Shown: positions 1 to 7,305 of the stretch, in pieces | Position numbering within the stretch: the first letter of the stretch is position 1 | Layout of the letters: each line of letters opens with the position of its first letter | NCBI GenBank assembly: GCA_002718095.1 | Contig: PBDP01000004.1 | Location: 171,762 to 179,973, forward strand | DNA from: Chloroflexota bacterium | GTDB taxonomy: Bacteria; Chloroflexota; Dehalococcoidia; Lucifugimonadales; UBA826 | Length of the DNA: 8,212 bases | Reading direction: 5' to 3' | Made by a program: the position numbers and the translations under genes | Notes under the pieces: model-generated | What the model was told of the DNA's origin: nothing | What the model saw: the letters and a program-made list of their open reading frames with translations, nothing else | Databases searched by the model: none

Positions 1-314
1 GGGCTTAGGGTATTAGTCAAATCTAGAACTAATTGATCTTTTTCTTCTTCATTTAATTCCTTCGTTCTTACAAAGAATGAGTTACTGCCCATATTTTGAA
101 CAGTTGATTCAGGATAATTAATTAATGTTAATTGATTACGCAAATCTTCTTGAGATATTTCAGGTGTTTCAGGGAATACTAGAGTCATACTGGATCCACC
201 GGTAAAATCTATCCCTGGTTTTAATCCAGGTGCTAGTATTAGAAACACTATTCCTGGAGAAATTACTAGTAAGGATATTATAAAGAACCAAAATCTATTT
301 TTTACAAAATTCAT
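1..314 (-). CDS. secF: SecF, protein translocase subunit (N-terminal part, truncated by window edge)
   Basis: Only the first 104 codons are present; the gene continues beyond position 1. SecF is a membrane partner of SecD that supports late steps of Sec-dependent export using the proton motive force. The N-terminus has a short basic stretch, a hydrophobic segment at about residues 8-28 and then GIDFTGGSSM at residues 34-43, which matches the conserved GIDFTGG motif after the first membrane helix of SecF. The rest of the visible part is the start of the extracytoplasmic domain. The ATG start is preceded by AGGA (324-327) with a 9-nt spacer, and this site overlaps the secD stop codon. The 12-nt gap to secD implies co-transcription and probably coupled translation. 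The family call is secure because of both the motif and the secD-secF order. Confidence 0.95.
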   Translation of the reverse strand, partial: MNFVKNRFWFFIISLLVISPGIVFLILAPGLKPGIDFTGGSSMTLVFPETPEISQEDLRNQLTLINYPESTVQNMGSNSFFVRTKELNEEEKDQLVLDLTNTLS

Positions 315-326
315 GTTGTATATTCC

Positions 327-2150
327 TTACTTTTTTAAACTCTGATCTTTAATTTTTTTGTCACCAAGATATGGGACAAAAAAATGAATATTTTTTGATA
401 AAGGTGTTAAAGCTAATACCCTGAGCAGTGTTCTGCTAATAACTATTGCTGAAAACATACTAATCATTACACCTATAGCTAGTGTTATTGCAAATCCTTG
501 AACAATAGATGCTCCTAATTGATCAGCAAACCAGTATAGGATAGCGCATGTTATTAATGTTGAAACATTTCCGTCTCTTATTGCTGGCCAAGCTCTGTTA
601 AAGCCTATATTAATTGCAGATAATGTTGTTCTACCTATCCTTAACTCATCTTTCATTCGTTCAAATATTAATATATTGGCATCTACAGCCATTCCTATTG
701 ATAATATGGCTGCTGCTATTCCCGATAAAGTTAAGGTAATTGGGATCATTTTAAATAATGTTAAAACCATTAATGCATATATAATTAGTGATATCGCTGC
801 AATTAGCCCTGGTACACGGTAGTAGAGTGTCATGAATAATAAAACTAAAGATAACCCAATTATTCCAGCGATGACGCTTTTTCGTAGCGAGTCAGCTCCT
901 AAAATAGCATCTACATCTCGCTCTTGAATCAAATCTATAGGAACGGGAAGGCGTCCAGATTCTAATAACAAAGCTAAATCTTTAACTCTTTCTAATGTGA
1001 AGTCAGATCCTTGAATAATCGCGGTACCCATTGTTATAGGAGATTGAACTACAGGAGATATAAGCTCTTCTCCATCAAGGATGATAGCTATTTGGTCTCT
1101 TTGGCCGGTAGATTGTTCTTGGGCGTATATATCAGTTGTTAATTCTCCGAATAACTTGGTTCCCCGATCATCAAATTCTATATTTACTATAGGGGCTCCA
1201 GATCCTTGATGTTGACTTGGGTAAGCACTATCTAAATCATCACCAGATAATCCTATATCTTCGTCTATGTAGCCTTTTTGTATCTCAAAGGATAACTTTG
1301 GGCTGGATCCGATTTTCTCTCCTGCTTCTTGGCTAGTTAGTATGGTGTCTGTTACGTCTTCCGACGCAGTAGGTAATAGAATCATGAATCTATTAGAATC
1401 TTGTATCTGTTGGATTCTTCCCCCCAAAGTAGTAAATCTTAAAACTTCGTCGCCTTCAATATTTACATTTAAAACATCTGGTGGTTTCAAATCACCTGTT
1501 TGAGAAGATGCTACAGCTTCCGCTAAAGATTGCTCCAAATCAAGGCTTATCTTCTCAAATAAATCACTGCCTGAATCTGATAATTCTACGAGGATTCCGG
1601 GGAATGAGACTGTTTGCTGGGTATTTTCGTTTATATCTTCAGAAGTTAATTCACTAACTATTTTCCCGTCAGCTCTCCAGTCATCTGCTTTTACAGAAAT
1701 AACATCTTCAATAGTTATTTCTTCGATAGCTTCTGGGTCTACTCTTGTAATTCTATGTTTAAATTCTAGTCGGGCTGTTTCCCCTATTAGGGTTTTAGCC
1801 CTTCCAGGATCTCGTATACCTGGTAATTGAATAAGTAGTCTGTCATTACCTAATATTTGTATTATGGGTTCGCCTAGCCCAGAAGAATTAATTCTTCTTT
1901 CAATCGTTTTTACTAGAGACTCCATTTGTTCGTCTGATACAGAGATAGGCTGATTTGTTTCTGGGTCTAAGAGAGCAGCTTGATAGACTAAGTGGCTACC
2001 ACCTTGTAGGTCCAAACCTAAACTTAATCCTAGTAATGTGTCCCCTCCTCTCTCGAATCCATTCATATCTATTTTTTGGATTCCGAGAGTTGTGATAGAT
2101 ACTATTACTATTATTAATATTAAAATTAATGTTCGAAAGTTTCTTCGCAA
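327..2150 (-). CDS. secD: SecD, protein translocase subunit
   Basis: SecD works with SecF and SecYEG at the cytoplasmic membrane to pull exported proteins across. The protein is 607 residues, close to long SecD proteins such as that of E. coli. A single N-terminal membrane helix (about 5-24) is followed by LGLDLQGG at residues 44-51, the SecD signature. A large extracytoplasmic region (about 60-420) comes next, then a cluster of membrane helices from about 425 to 575. GMAVDANILIFER at 486-498 is the conserved transmembrane motif of the SecD/RND fold, and FNRAWPAIRDGNVSTL (517-532) also fits the family. The start is TTG at 2148-2150: GGAG lies 6 nt upstream, an in-frame TAG lies a few codons further up, and no ATG falls between. 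The gap to the cca stop is 1 nt. No yajC is adjacent, although yajC often precedes secD in other bacteria. Confidence 0.97.
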   Translation of the reverse strand: MRRNFRTLILILIIVIVSITTLGIQKIDMNGFERGGDTLLGLSLGLDLQGGSHLVYQAALLDPETNQPISVSDEQMESLVKTIERRINSSGLGEPIIQILGNDRLLIQLPGIRDPGRAKTLIGETARLEFKHRITRVDPEAIEEITIEDVISVKADDWRADGKIVSELTSEDINENTQQTVSFPGILVELSDSGSDLFEKISLDLEQSLAEAVASSQTGDLKPPDVLNVNIEGDEVLRFTTLGGRIQQIQDSNRFMILLPTASEDVTDTILTSQEAGEKIGSSPKLSFEIQKGYIDEDIGLSGDDLDSAYPSQHQGSGAPIVNIEFDDRGTKLFGELTTDIYAQEQSTGQRDQIAIILDGEELISPVVQSPITMGTAIIQGSDFTLERVKDLALLLESGRLPVPIDLIQERDVDAILGADSLRKSVIAGIIGLSLVLLFMTLYYRVPGLIAAISLIIYALMVLTLFKMIPITLTLSGIAAAILSIGMAVDANILIFERMKDELRIGRTTLSAINIGFNRAWPAIRDGNVSTLITCAILYWFADQLGASIVQGFAITLAIGVMISMFSAIVISRTLLRVLALTPLSKNIHFFVPYLGDKKIKDQSLKK

Positions 2151-2151
2151 T

Positions 2152-3666
2152 CTATTCTCCCAATGAAGTAAACTTCTCTATATATTTAAGAGCTTCTTCT
2201 TTATTTTTTATTATTCCGTCTTCTTGGGCATCTTGAACTTTTGTTAAGATATTTCCAATTAAAGGACCAGGATTTAAATTTAACTTATCCATTATATCCT
2301 GTCCTGATATTAGATTTGGTATTTTATCAGGTATATTTTTATTTAAACCATTTTTTAGTATGTCATTTATCACTAAACAATACTTTTCCCAATCCGATTG
2401 TTCCAATAAAGGACCTTTAGCTGCTAGGTAGTCAGCCATGTTTAAGTATAAGGTGTCTATGGCTACTGTGCCTAGGTCACGGTAATATTTGTTAATTGCT
2501 TTTTTAGATGGGATTTCAGATTTTTGTGATATTTGACCTGGTCTTAAGTGGTATAAGACTTGATTTGAAACAATATTAATTAGAGAGTTACTACATTTCA
2601 AATTTTTTAGGATAATTTCACTGATTTTTGCACCTTTTTCAGCGTGTTTTAAGAATCTTATTTTACCAGTTTCCTCTATAGTTTTTGTTTCTGGTTTTGA
2701 AATATCATGCAATAAGCATGCTAATTTTGAAGCTGTGACTCTTGTATGCCCATTTCCAGCAATGCTATTAAAGTGACAATCGATAGCGGGATACGTAGGG
2801 ATTTGGGACATGAATTGGTTTCCAATTGTAGTATTTTGTGGATTCTTCGATAAACAATATTCAAATATTTCCTCGATTTTATTAACTGATTCAATAAGAT
2901 GATTAAAAACATCCCAATAATGTTCTTTAGATTGACTTACCCCTTTTGCATGCTCTATTTCAGGGATTATTTGTGTTAAAAGTCCTAGTGAATCCATTTC
3001 TCTTAGCCATTTACTACTATTTTTTTGGTTTAAAATATTTAAAAATTCTGCTCTAATTCTTTCTCTCGCTGGTTTATTTATTAGATGTGATTGTTCAAAT
3101 ATGGCATCTTTTAGAGTTGAAGATATTTCTAAATTTAGTTGAGAGGATATTCTTATTGCTCTTATTAGTCTTACAGGGTCTTCACGTAACGAATTTGGAG
3201 ATGTTAATTGGAGTTTATTGGATTCCAAGTCTTTAATTCCGTTATAGGGGTCAATAATATCTTTTATACCTATTGTAGTTTTTGACATTTTCGCTACATT
3301 AGACATATTTATTGCCATAGAATTTATTGTGAAGTCCCTATTCATTAAGTCATTTTTTATTCCTGTAGCAGCTTCGACAATATCAATCTGGATATTTGAA
3401 TAAAGGGTTCCTGTTATTACTCTGTAGATATTTCTTTTTTTATCTAAAGTTATACATTTGCCATTCGTCTTTTTTGCTAATAAACTCCCTATTTCTGAGA
3501 CTTTATTGTTTACAACTATATCTATATCTACTGTCTTTACTCCAATAAGACTGTCGCGTATAAATCCTCCAACAATATAGGAACTAACCCCAGAGTTTGA
3601 AATAATTCGAGATATGTTTATAAGTTCATCTGTAAGAGATATGTGTTGTAATATTTTTTGAGACAA
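2152..3666 (-). CDS. cca: CCA-adding enzyme / tRNA nucleotidyltransferase with HD domain
   Basis: This 504-residue enzyme would add or repair the 3'-terminal CCA of tRNAs in the cytoplasm. The class II nucleotidyltransferase head is clear: GG at 33-34 with RD at 37-38, the metal-binding D-x-D at D47 and D49, RDFTIN at 110-115, and REDPVRLIRAIR at 161-172. An HD-type phosphohydrolase-like domain follows, with H249/H256 and LLHDISKP at 318-325 carrying the HD pair (320-321). The C-terminus (about 455-496) has a G-x-DIM...PGP-IG...EDG pattern seen in bacterial members. A poly(A) polymerase cannot be fully excluded by motifs alone. The start is TTG at 3664-3666 with only a weak GAG upstream, so the start is less certain than the frame. 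The preceding gene, def, stops 15 nt upstream. The first residue of the usual RRDFTIN motif is N109 here. Confidence 0.9.
   Translation of the reverse strand: MSQKILQHISLTDELINISRIISNSGVSSYIVGGFIRDSLIGVKTVDIDIVVNNKVSEIGSLLAKKTNGKCITLDKKRNIYRVITGTLYSNIQIDIVEAATGIKNDLMNRDFTINSMAINMSNVAKMSKTTIGIKDIIDPYNGIKDLESNKLQLTSPNSLREDPVRLIRAIRISSQLNLEISSTLKDAIFEQSHLINKPARERIRAEFLNILNQKNSSKWLREMDSLGLLTQIIPEIEHAKGVSQSKEHYWDVFNHLIESVNKIEEIFEYCLSKNPQNTTIGNQFMSQIPTYPAIDCHFNSIAGNGHTRVTASKLACLLHDISKPETKTIEETGKIRFLKHAEKGAKISEIILKNLKCSNSLINIVSNQVLYHLRPGQISQKSEIPSKKAINKYYRDLGTVAIDTLYLNMADYLAAKGPLLEQSDWEKYCLVINDILKNGLNKNIPDKIPNLISGQDIMDKLNLNPGPLIGNILTKVQDAQEDGIIKNKEEALKYIEKFTSLGE
2157..2160 (-). promoter_or_regulatory. 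Ribosome binding site fixing the TTG start of secD
   Basis: GGAG on the minus strand lies 6 nt before the TTG start of secD. It sits within the last codons of cca, so secD translation is probably coupled to cca termination. It supports TTG over any other start, since the frame upstream is closed by a TAG. Confidence 0.65.
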
Positions 3667-3681
3667 ATTTACTCAGACTTT

Positions 3682-4233
3682 TTATTTCAGTTCTATAGTA
3701 GATGAAGAGTTTAGATAGTCATTATTATTAGATGAATCCTCATTTGTATGTGAAATGTCTGGTTCCTCTACTCTGTAAAGCTCACTATGGGCCACCAAGT
3801 GGTCAGTGTATAAAATACCATTTAAGTGATCTACTTCATGTTCGACTGCCTGAGATAAAAGATTTTCTGCTTTAAATGTCACAATGTTGTCACTGTAGTC
3901 TTTACCTTGAAATTTAATAGATACTGATCTAGTTACTAATCCTCGATAATTTGGAATACTAAGACATCCTTCTTCTACTTCTCTAGTACCTTCTGTTTTT
4001 ATGATTTCTGGATTGAAATATATTCTGGAGCTTTCTTCTTCAGGCATCTGTAAAACTATGATTCTCCACAACTGTCCAATTTGGTTTGCTGCCAAGCCAA
4101 TGCCCCCAGCGGCATTCAACGTGTCGACCATATCGTATGCAATACGCAACATTTTTTTGTCAATTGATCTAACGCGCTTAGCTCTTTTACGAAGTATTGG
4201 ATTTGGAATTTCTAATATAGGTAAATTGGCCAT
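3682..4233 (-). CDS. def: Peptide deformylase
   Basis: Peptide deformylase removes the formyl group from the N-terminal methionine of nascent proteins. All three catalytic motifs are intact: GIGLAANQ at 44-51 (motif I, G-x-G-L-A-A-x-Q), EGCLS at 88-92 with metal ligand C90 (motif II), and HEVDH at 132-136 with metal ligands H132 and H136 and catalytic E133 (motif III). The protein is 183 residues. The core ends near residue 152 and is followed by a hydrophilic tail rich in Asp, Glu, Asn and Ser (about 153-183), which looks disordered. The ATG start has no strong Shine-Dalgarno sequence. The 80-nt gap to npdG is the widest in the operon and contains a possible promoter. Confidence 0.96.
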   Translation of the reverse strand: MANLPILEIPNPILRKRAKRVRSIDKKMLRIAYDMVDTLNAAGGIGLAANQIGQLWRIIVLQMPEEESSRIYFNPEIIKTEGTREVEEGCLSIPNYRGLVTRSVSIKFQGKDYSDNIVTFKAENLLSQAVEHEVDHLNGILYTDHLVAHSELYRVEEPDISHTNEDSSNNNDYLNSSSTIELK

Positions 4234-4272
4234 TATGCTACTTTAAATGTGTTCTTGTTTCAGTATTTTAGG

Positions 4273-4304
4273 ATTTTAGCATAATCGACTTAATTAACGG
4301 TCAA
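4273..4304 (-). promoter_or_regulatory. Candidate internal promoter upstream of def
   Basis: On the minus strand an extended -10 element, TGCTAAAAT (4273-4281), lies about 40 nt before the def start. TTGACC (4299-4304) upstream resembles a -35 box, but its 20-nt spacer to TAAAAT is too long, so the case rests mainly on the extended -10. It would allow def, cca and secDF to be expressed apart from the etf genes. This is inferred from consensus resemblance in AT-rich DNA. Confidence 0.35.
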
Positions 4305-4313
4305 TATAATTAT

Positions 4314-4952
4314 TTAGGACACTATTTTTATCGAAGAATGCCATTTGTAAATTTTATTAATATTCAACAATAGAGCAGTAAGATCTTCTACGTACCTAGA
4401 ATTTTCTAATCTTCCACCATCAATCGCTCTTACTGATGAGATTTTTTCCGCTAAAGTCATTACTATTTTTTTTGAAATTTCATCATCTCCACAAATAATA
4501 ACGTCACAATCTATTTTTTTGTCTTTTTTAAGCAAGTCTTGTGCGCTTATATTATTGAAGGCACTTACTACGGAAGAATTGGGTAATAATTTCTGGCATT
4601 CTAGCGCAGCGGATCCGTCTTCAACCCTTATGGACGATATGTTTCCTTTATTAAATGACAGAGGTGCGATTACGTTAATTATAAGTTTGTCGTCTAAATT
4701 TGATTTAAGCGAATTTATTGTATCTTTCTGAGGAGCGTATGGTGTTGCTATAATTACTATATCTGCTTTGTTGCTAGCTTCATAATTATCCCCTCCTTCT
4801 ACAGAGCCCGGGCAATGTTTTGAAATCTGTTGGGCAACTGCAATTCCGCGATCTTTTTCTCTAGACCCTATAAAAATTTTTTCACCTGCTAAAGCAAACC
4901 TTAAAGCTAAACCTCGTCCTTCAGGTCCGGTTCCACCAATAAATCCAATCAT
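4314..4952 (-). CDS. npdG: F420-dependent NADP reductase (NADPH:F420 oxidoreductase)
   Basis: The enzyme transfers hydride between NADP(H) and the deazaflavin coenzyme F420 in the cytoplasm, linking the F420 pool to NADPH. The 212-residue length fits the family. The N-terminal Rossmann motif GGTGPEGRGLA (6-16) begins almost at the start, and SREKDRG (30-36) matches the Ser-Arg element that binds the 2'-phosphate of NADP in this family. Later family-like blocks are ICGDDEISKKIVMTL (152-166) and RLENSRYVEDLTALLLNI (181-198). These resemble the archaeal Fno enzyme from memory. The ATG start has GAGG about 7 nt upstream. The gap to the unknown gene is 20 nt. The gene implies an F420-using organism. 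A related NAD-binding reductase is the main alternative, but the C-terminal blocks favour NpdG/Fno. Confidence 0.88.
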   Translation of the reverse strand: MIGFIGGTGPEGRGLALRFALAGEKIFIGSREKDRGIAVAQQISKHCPGSVEGGDNYEASNKADIVIIATPYAPQKDTINSLKSNLDDKLIINVIAPLSFNKGNISSIRVEDGSAALECQKLLPNSSVVSAFNNISAQDLLKKDKKIDCDVIICGDDEISKKIVMTLAEKISSVRAIDGGRLENSRYVEDLTALLLNINKIYKWHSSIKIVS

Positions 4953-4972
4953 TATTTACCTCGTATTAGTTG

Positions 4973-5407
4973 TTAATTATCCCTAGTCCATATAGTTTTA
5001 AATTCAGATCCATTTATTACATTGATTAAGGATCGTTTTTCTAATTGTGTAAGTTGTTCAAATATCTTATCTGTTGAATCTGATTTTGTGGTACTTTCCT
5101 CTAGGGTATCGCATATGGCTTTCCACACCCCACTGTCTTTAAGGGAAATCACATATCTTGTCCAAGGAATTAAAAGTATATTTTCTATCGCAGGGAAGTT
5201 AGGCCTTAAGGTTTCTAAGCTTAGTATTCGTTCTCTAGGCGTTCTTGCTATGTCTGTTAATAATATTACTGATCCTTCATCGCCTGTACTTCGTTTATCG
5301 ATAAGAATAGTTTTTTTGATATAAGGGAAAAATATTGAAATAACATCAGTCTTTTTAAGACTCTTAATAATTTCCTCAGGCTTGTCAAAAAAATTATTTC
5401 CAGTCAA
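4973..5407 (-). CDS. Conserved-looking protein of unknown function between etfA and npdG
   Basis: I do not recognise a named family. The 144-residue protein has no signal peptide or membrane segment and is predicted to be soluble. It reads as a compact alpha/beta domain: hydrophobic strands at about 21-28 (DVISIFFP), 33-37 (TILID) and 46-52, a basic RTPRERILSLETLRPNFP segment at 55-72, and LLIPWTRYVISLKDSGVW at 78-95 with two Trp. A charged C-terminal helix follows (about 113-132). No Cys pairs or nucleotide-binding loop are visible. The start is TTG at 5405-5407; a GGAG about 10 nt upstream is somewhat far, so the start is tentative. The 24-nt gap to etfA and 20-nt gap to npdG place it firmly in the operon. 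That suggests a role tied to ETF or F420 redox chemistry, but this is context only. Confidence 0.75.
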   Translation of the reverse strand: MTGNNFFDKPEEIIKSLKKTDVISIFFPYIKKTILIDKRSTGDEGSVILLTDIARTPRERILSLETLRPNFPAIENILLIPWTRYVISLKDSGVWKAICDTLEESTTKSDSTDKIFEQLTQLEKRSLINVINGSEFKTIWTRDN

Positions 5408-5431
5408 TTAAATTCGCTCCCTCTGTAGAGT

Positions 5432-6424
5432 CTAAGACTTTAGAAGGTCTCTTACAGCTTCAGTAAATGAAGGTAGAACTTTTTCCCAATCACCAACTAC
5501 TCCATATGATGCGTCTTTAAATATGTTAGCGTCTGCATCATTATTTATTGCTATTATGTTTCTTGACCCTAAACATCCGGCCATATGTTGACTTGCACCT
5601 GAAATCCCCACTGTTATATATACATCAGGAGCTACTTGCTTTCCGGTTAGCCCTATCTGAAATGCATGGTCCATCCATCCGGCGTCGCAGACTGCTCTCG
5701 ATGCCCCGACTGCTCCATCAAATATATTTGCTAATTCTTCTAATTGTTTGAAAGGTTCTGGTCCCCCAAGTCCTCTACCTCCGGCTACTATCACAGGAGC
5801 ATCCTCTAGCCGTATTCCTTCGGATTCTTCTTTAACTGTTTCTATTAATTTTAATTTGATGGCGTCGTTATCTATCGAAATATTTAATTTTTCGATACTG
5901 CCATTTCTGGTAGTGTCAATTTCGTTTGAGTCGAAAGATTTTACTCTTAATATTATTACTTGAGGGTCATCTTGATTAAATGTAAATCTAGCCACGGCAT
6001 TTCCGCCATAAACCGGTCTTGTTGCGATAACTCTCGAACTATTCTTGTCGATTTCCACGTCAATACAATCTTGAGCTACTCCACTTTCTAGTCTGTAAGC
6101 TATTCGAGCTCCAATGTTTCTTCCCATATAGGTTCTTGAAGTTAAAATCACATTTGGATTTATTTGGATACATATTTGTTCTAAATAAGATACAAACGCA
6201 TCAATGTTACCTTTGGACAATTCTGCATGTGATATTACATACACTTTGTCAGCCCCTAGATGGATCAAATTTTTAAAAGATGATTCATCAACATCATCTG
6301 TTATGACTGCACATACTTGATTTCCTAATTCATCTGCTAATTTCCGGCCTGCTGCTATCAACTCTCCAGCTGTCGAATGTAGGTAATTATTTTCTGTTTC
6401 GGCTAATACAAGTATGTCTGACAC
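5432..6424 (-). CDS. etfA: Electron transfer flavoprotein subunit alpha
   Basis: EtfA carries the FAD of the EtfAB heterodimer, which accepts electrons from acyl-CoA and similar dehydrogenases and passes them to a quinone reductase or other acceptor. The protein is 330 residues. The N-terminal alpha/beta domain covers about 1-195. The C-terminal FAD domain shows VIVAGGRGLGG (211-221), GASRAVCDAGW (240-250), QIGLTGK (256-262), VYITVGISGASQHMAG (268-283) and IAINNDADANIF (291-302). Residues corresponding to the usual FAD contacts, S242/R243, T260, S275 and H280, are present. The usual APIF sequence near the end reads ANIF. The start is GTG at 6422-6424 with AGGA about 6-7 nt upstream. The gap to etfB is 13 nt. 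No ETF-quinone oxidoreductase gene lies in the window. Confidence 0.96.
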   Translation of the reverse strand: MSDILVLAETENNYLHSTAGELIAAGRKLADELGNQVCAVITDDVDESSFKNLIHLGADKVYVISHAELSKGNIDAFVSYLEQICIQINPNVILTSRTYMGRNIGARIAYRLESGVAQDCIDVEIDKNSSRVIATRPVYGGNAVARFTFNQDDPQVIILRVKSFDSNEIDTTRNGSIEKLNISIDNDAIKLKLIETVKEESEGIRLEDAPVIVAGGRGLGGPEPFKQLEELANIFDGAVGASRAVCDAGWMDHAFQIGLTGKQVAPDVYITVGISGASQHMAGCLGSRNIIAINNDADANIFKDASYGVVGDWEKVLPSFTEAVRDLLKS

Positions 6425-6437
6425 TATATTTCCTTTG

Positions 6438-7238
6438 TTAAATAATTTTGCTCTCGCGTAATTTTAATGCTAAAAGTTTTCCGGAATCTGCGTCGTCTTC
6501 ACCTTCTAATATTTCACATTTTGAATTACTGACAGGTAAAGCTAAGTCTACAAGAGTCATTTTAGGTGACAGGTCAGATATCTTAATGTCGATATTCTCA
6601 AAACTTAACTTTTCAGGTGTTTTTCTACTGGCTTGCATGATTCCTTTTAGGGTTGGGTAACGAGGTTCACCTATTTCATTACTTACTGTGACTAGGGCAG
6701 GTAGGCTCGATTTTAGGGTAATGTATCCGTCTGGAATGGAGCTTTTTATAGTAATTTCATTAGGTTTAATGTCTATTTCTCTGGCACTATTAAGGCAAGG
6801 GATATTTAAAGTTTCGGATATTCCCATAGGTACATGGGCATTATCCCAATCAGAAGCGTGCTGCCCACATATTATTAAGTCATAGTCAGATATTTTACTT
6901 ATAACACTGGAAAGTATTTTAGTTGTACTAAAAGGATCTAGGCTTTCGAGATTTGGGTCGTCAACTAAAATCATCTTGTCTGCACCCATAGATAAAGGTT
7001 TCTTAATTACATCCATAATAAAATTTGTACCTATAGAAACTACTGTTACCGTTGTGTCAGGAATTGAATCCTTTATTTTAAGTGCAGCTTCAACAGCATT
7101 TTCGCAATATCCATTAACAACAGGAGGTATCCCATCAGCTGGTATAACAGATAATTTGTCTTGGTTAATATTGAATGCAGCTGAAGGAGTGTCCGGGTCC
7201 ACTACCTGTTTAACACATACGACTATGTTGAAGCTCAT
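6438..7238 (-). CDS. etfB: Electron transfer flavoprotein subunit beta
   Basis: EtfB pairs with EtfA and binds a nucleotide (AMP, or a second FAD in bifurcating ETFs). The 266 residues match the family length. Diagnostic parts are the N-terminal VVCVKQVVDPD (6-16), ENAVEAALKIKD (46-57), the GADKMILVDDP block (86-95), CGQHASDWDNAHV (124-136) and the signature NEIGEPRYPTLKGIMQA (187-203). The commonly conserved Gln in the D-x-D-x-x-Q part is H135 here. Whether the dimer is a simple carrier or an electron-bifurcating type cannot be settled by eye. It is the first gene of the minus-strand operon. The ATG start is preceded by AGGCGG (7244-7249 on the minus strand) with a short spacer. Confidence 0.96.
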   Translation of the reverse strand: MSFNIVVCVKQVVDPDTPSAAFNINQDKLSVIPADGIPPVVNGYCENAVEAALKIKDSIPDTTVTVVSIGTNFIMDVIKKPLSMGADKMILVDDPNLESLDPFSTTKILSSVISKISDYDLIICGQHASDWDNAHVPMGISETLNIPCLNSAREIDIKPNEITIKSSIPDGYITLKSSLPALVTVSNEIGEPRYPTLKGIMQASRKTPEKLSFENIDIKISDLSPKMTLVDLALPVSNSKCEILEGEDDADSGKLLALKLRESKII

Positions 7239-7253
7239 GATGTCCGCCTAACG

Positions 7254-7280
7254 TATATAAAAGTATCCATATATAAAAGT
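7254..7280. repeat. Two direct copies of TATATAAAAGT
   Basis: The 11-mer TATATAAAAGT occurs at 7254-7264 and again at 7270-7280, 16 bp apart start to start, with 5 bp between the copies. The copies overlap the proposed -10 region and the untranslated leader of etfB. They may be a regulator site or just AT-rich sequence. Confidence 0.6.
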
Positions 7281-7305
7281 TATCAATGCTAATAGCAAGT
7301 GTCAA
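7277..7305 (-). promoter_or_regulatory. Candidate promoter of the etfB operon
   Basis: Read on the minus strand, a perfect TTGACA -35 box (7300-7305) is followed after 17 nt by TAACTT (7277-7282). This -10 keeps the key T1, A2 and T6 positions and is preceded by TG with the right one-base gap, an extended -10. Transcription would start near 7270, giving a leader of about 30 nt before the etfB ATG. An 11-bp palindrome lies inside the spacer. The -35 box is convincing and the -10 weaker. Confidence 0.55.
7287..7297. promoter_or_regulatory. Palindrome in the etfB promoter spacer, possible operator
   Basis: TGCTAATAGCA is a perfect 5-bp inverted repeat around one central base. It falls between the -35 and -10 boxes proposed for etfB, where a bound repressor would block RNA polymerase. 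It does not match CIRCE or another operator I can name. Confidence 0.35.

Noticed and set aside
4001-4246. Plus-strand open frame antisense to def
   Set aside because: It overlaps a deformylase with all catalytic motifs, has no family resemblance and is explained as a shadow frame.
5548-5963. Two plus-strand open frames antisense to etfA
   Set aside because: They lie opposite the conserved FAD domain of EtfA and have no ribosome binding site or recognisable domain.
6976-7251. Plus-strand open frame antisense to the start of etfB
   Set aside because: It mirrors the conserved EtfB N-terminus and is a shadow of that gene.
7254-7280. TATATAAAAG sequences resembling archaeal or eukaryotic TATA boxes
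   Set aside because: The gene content is bacterial (SecD/SecF, deformylase, Shine-Dalgarno sites), and the plus-strand gene lies more than 250 nt downstream, so they are better read as repeats in the etfB leader.
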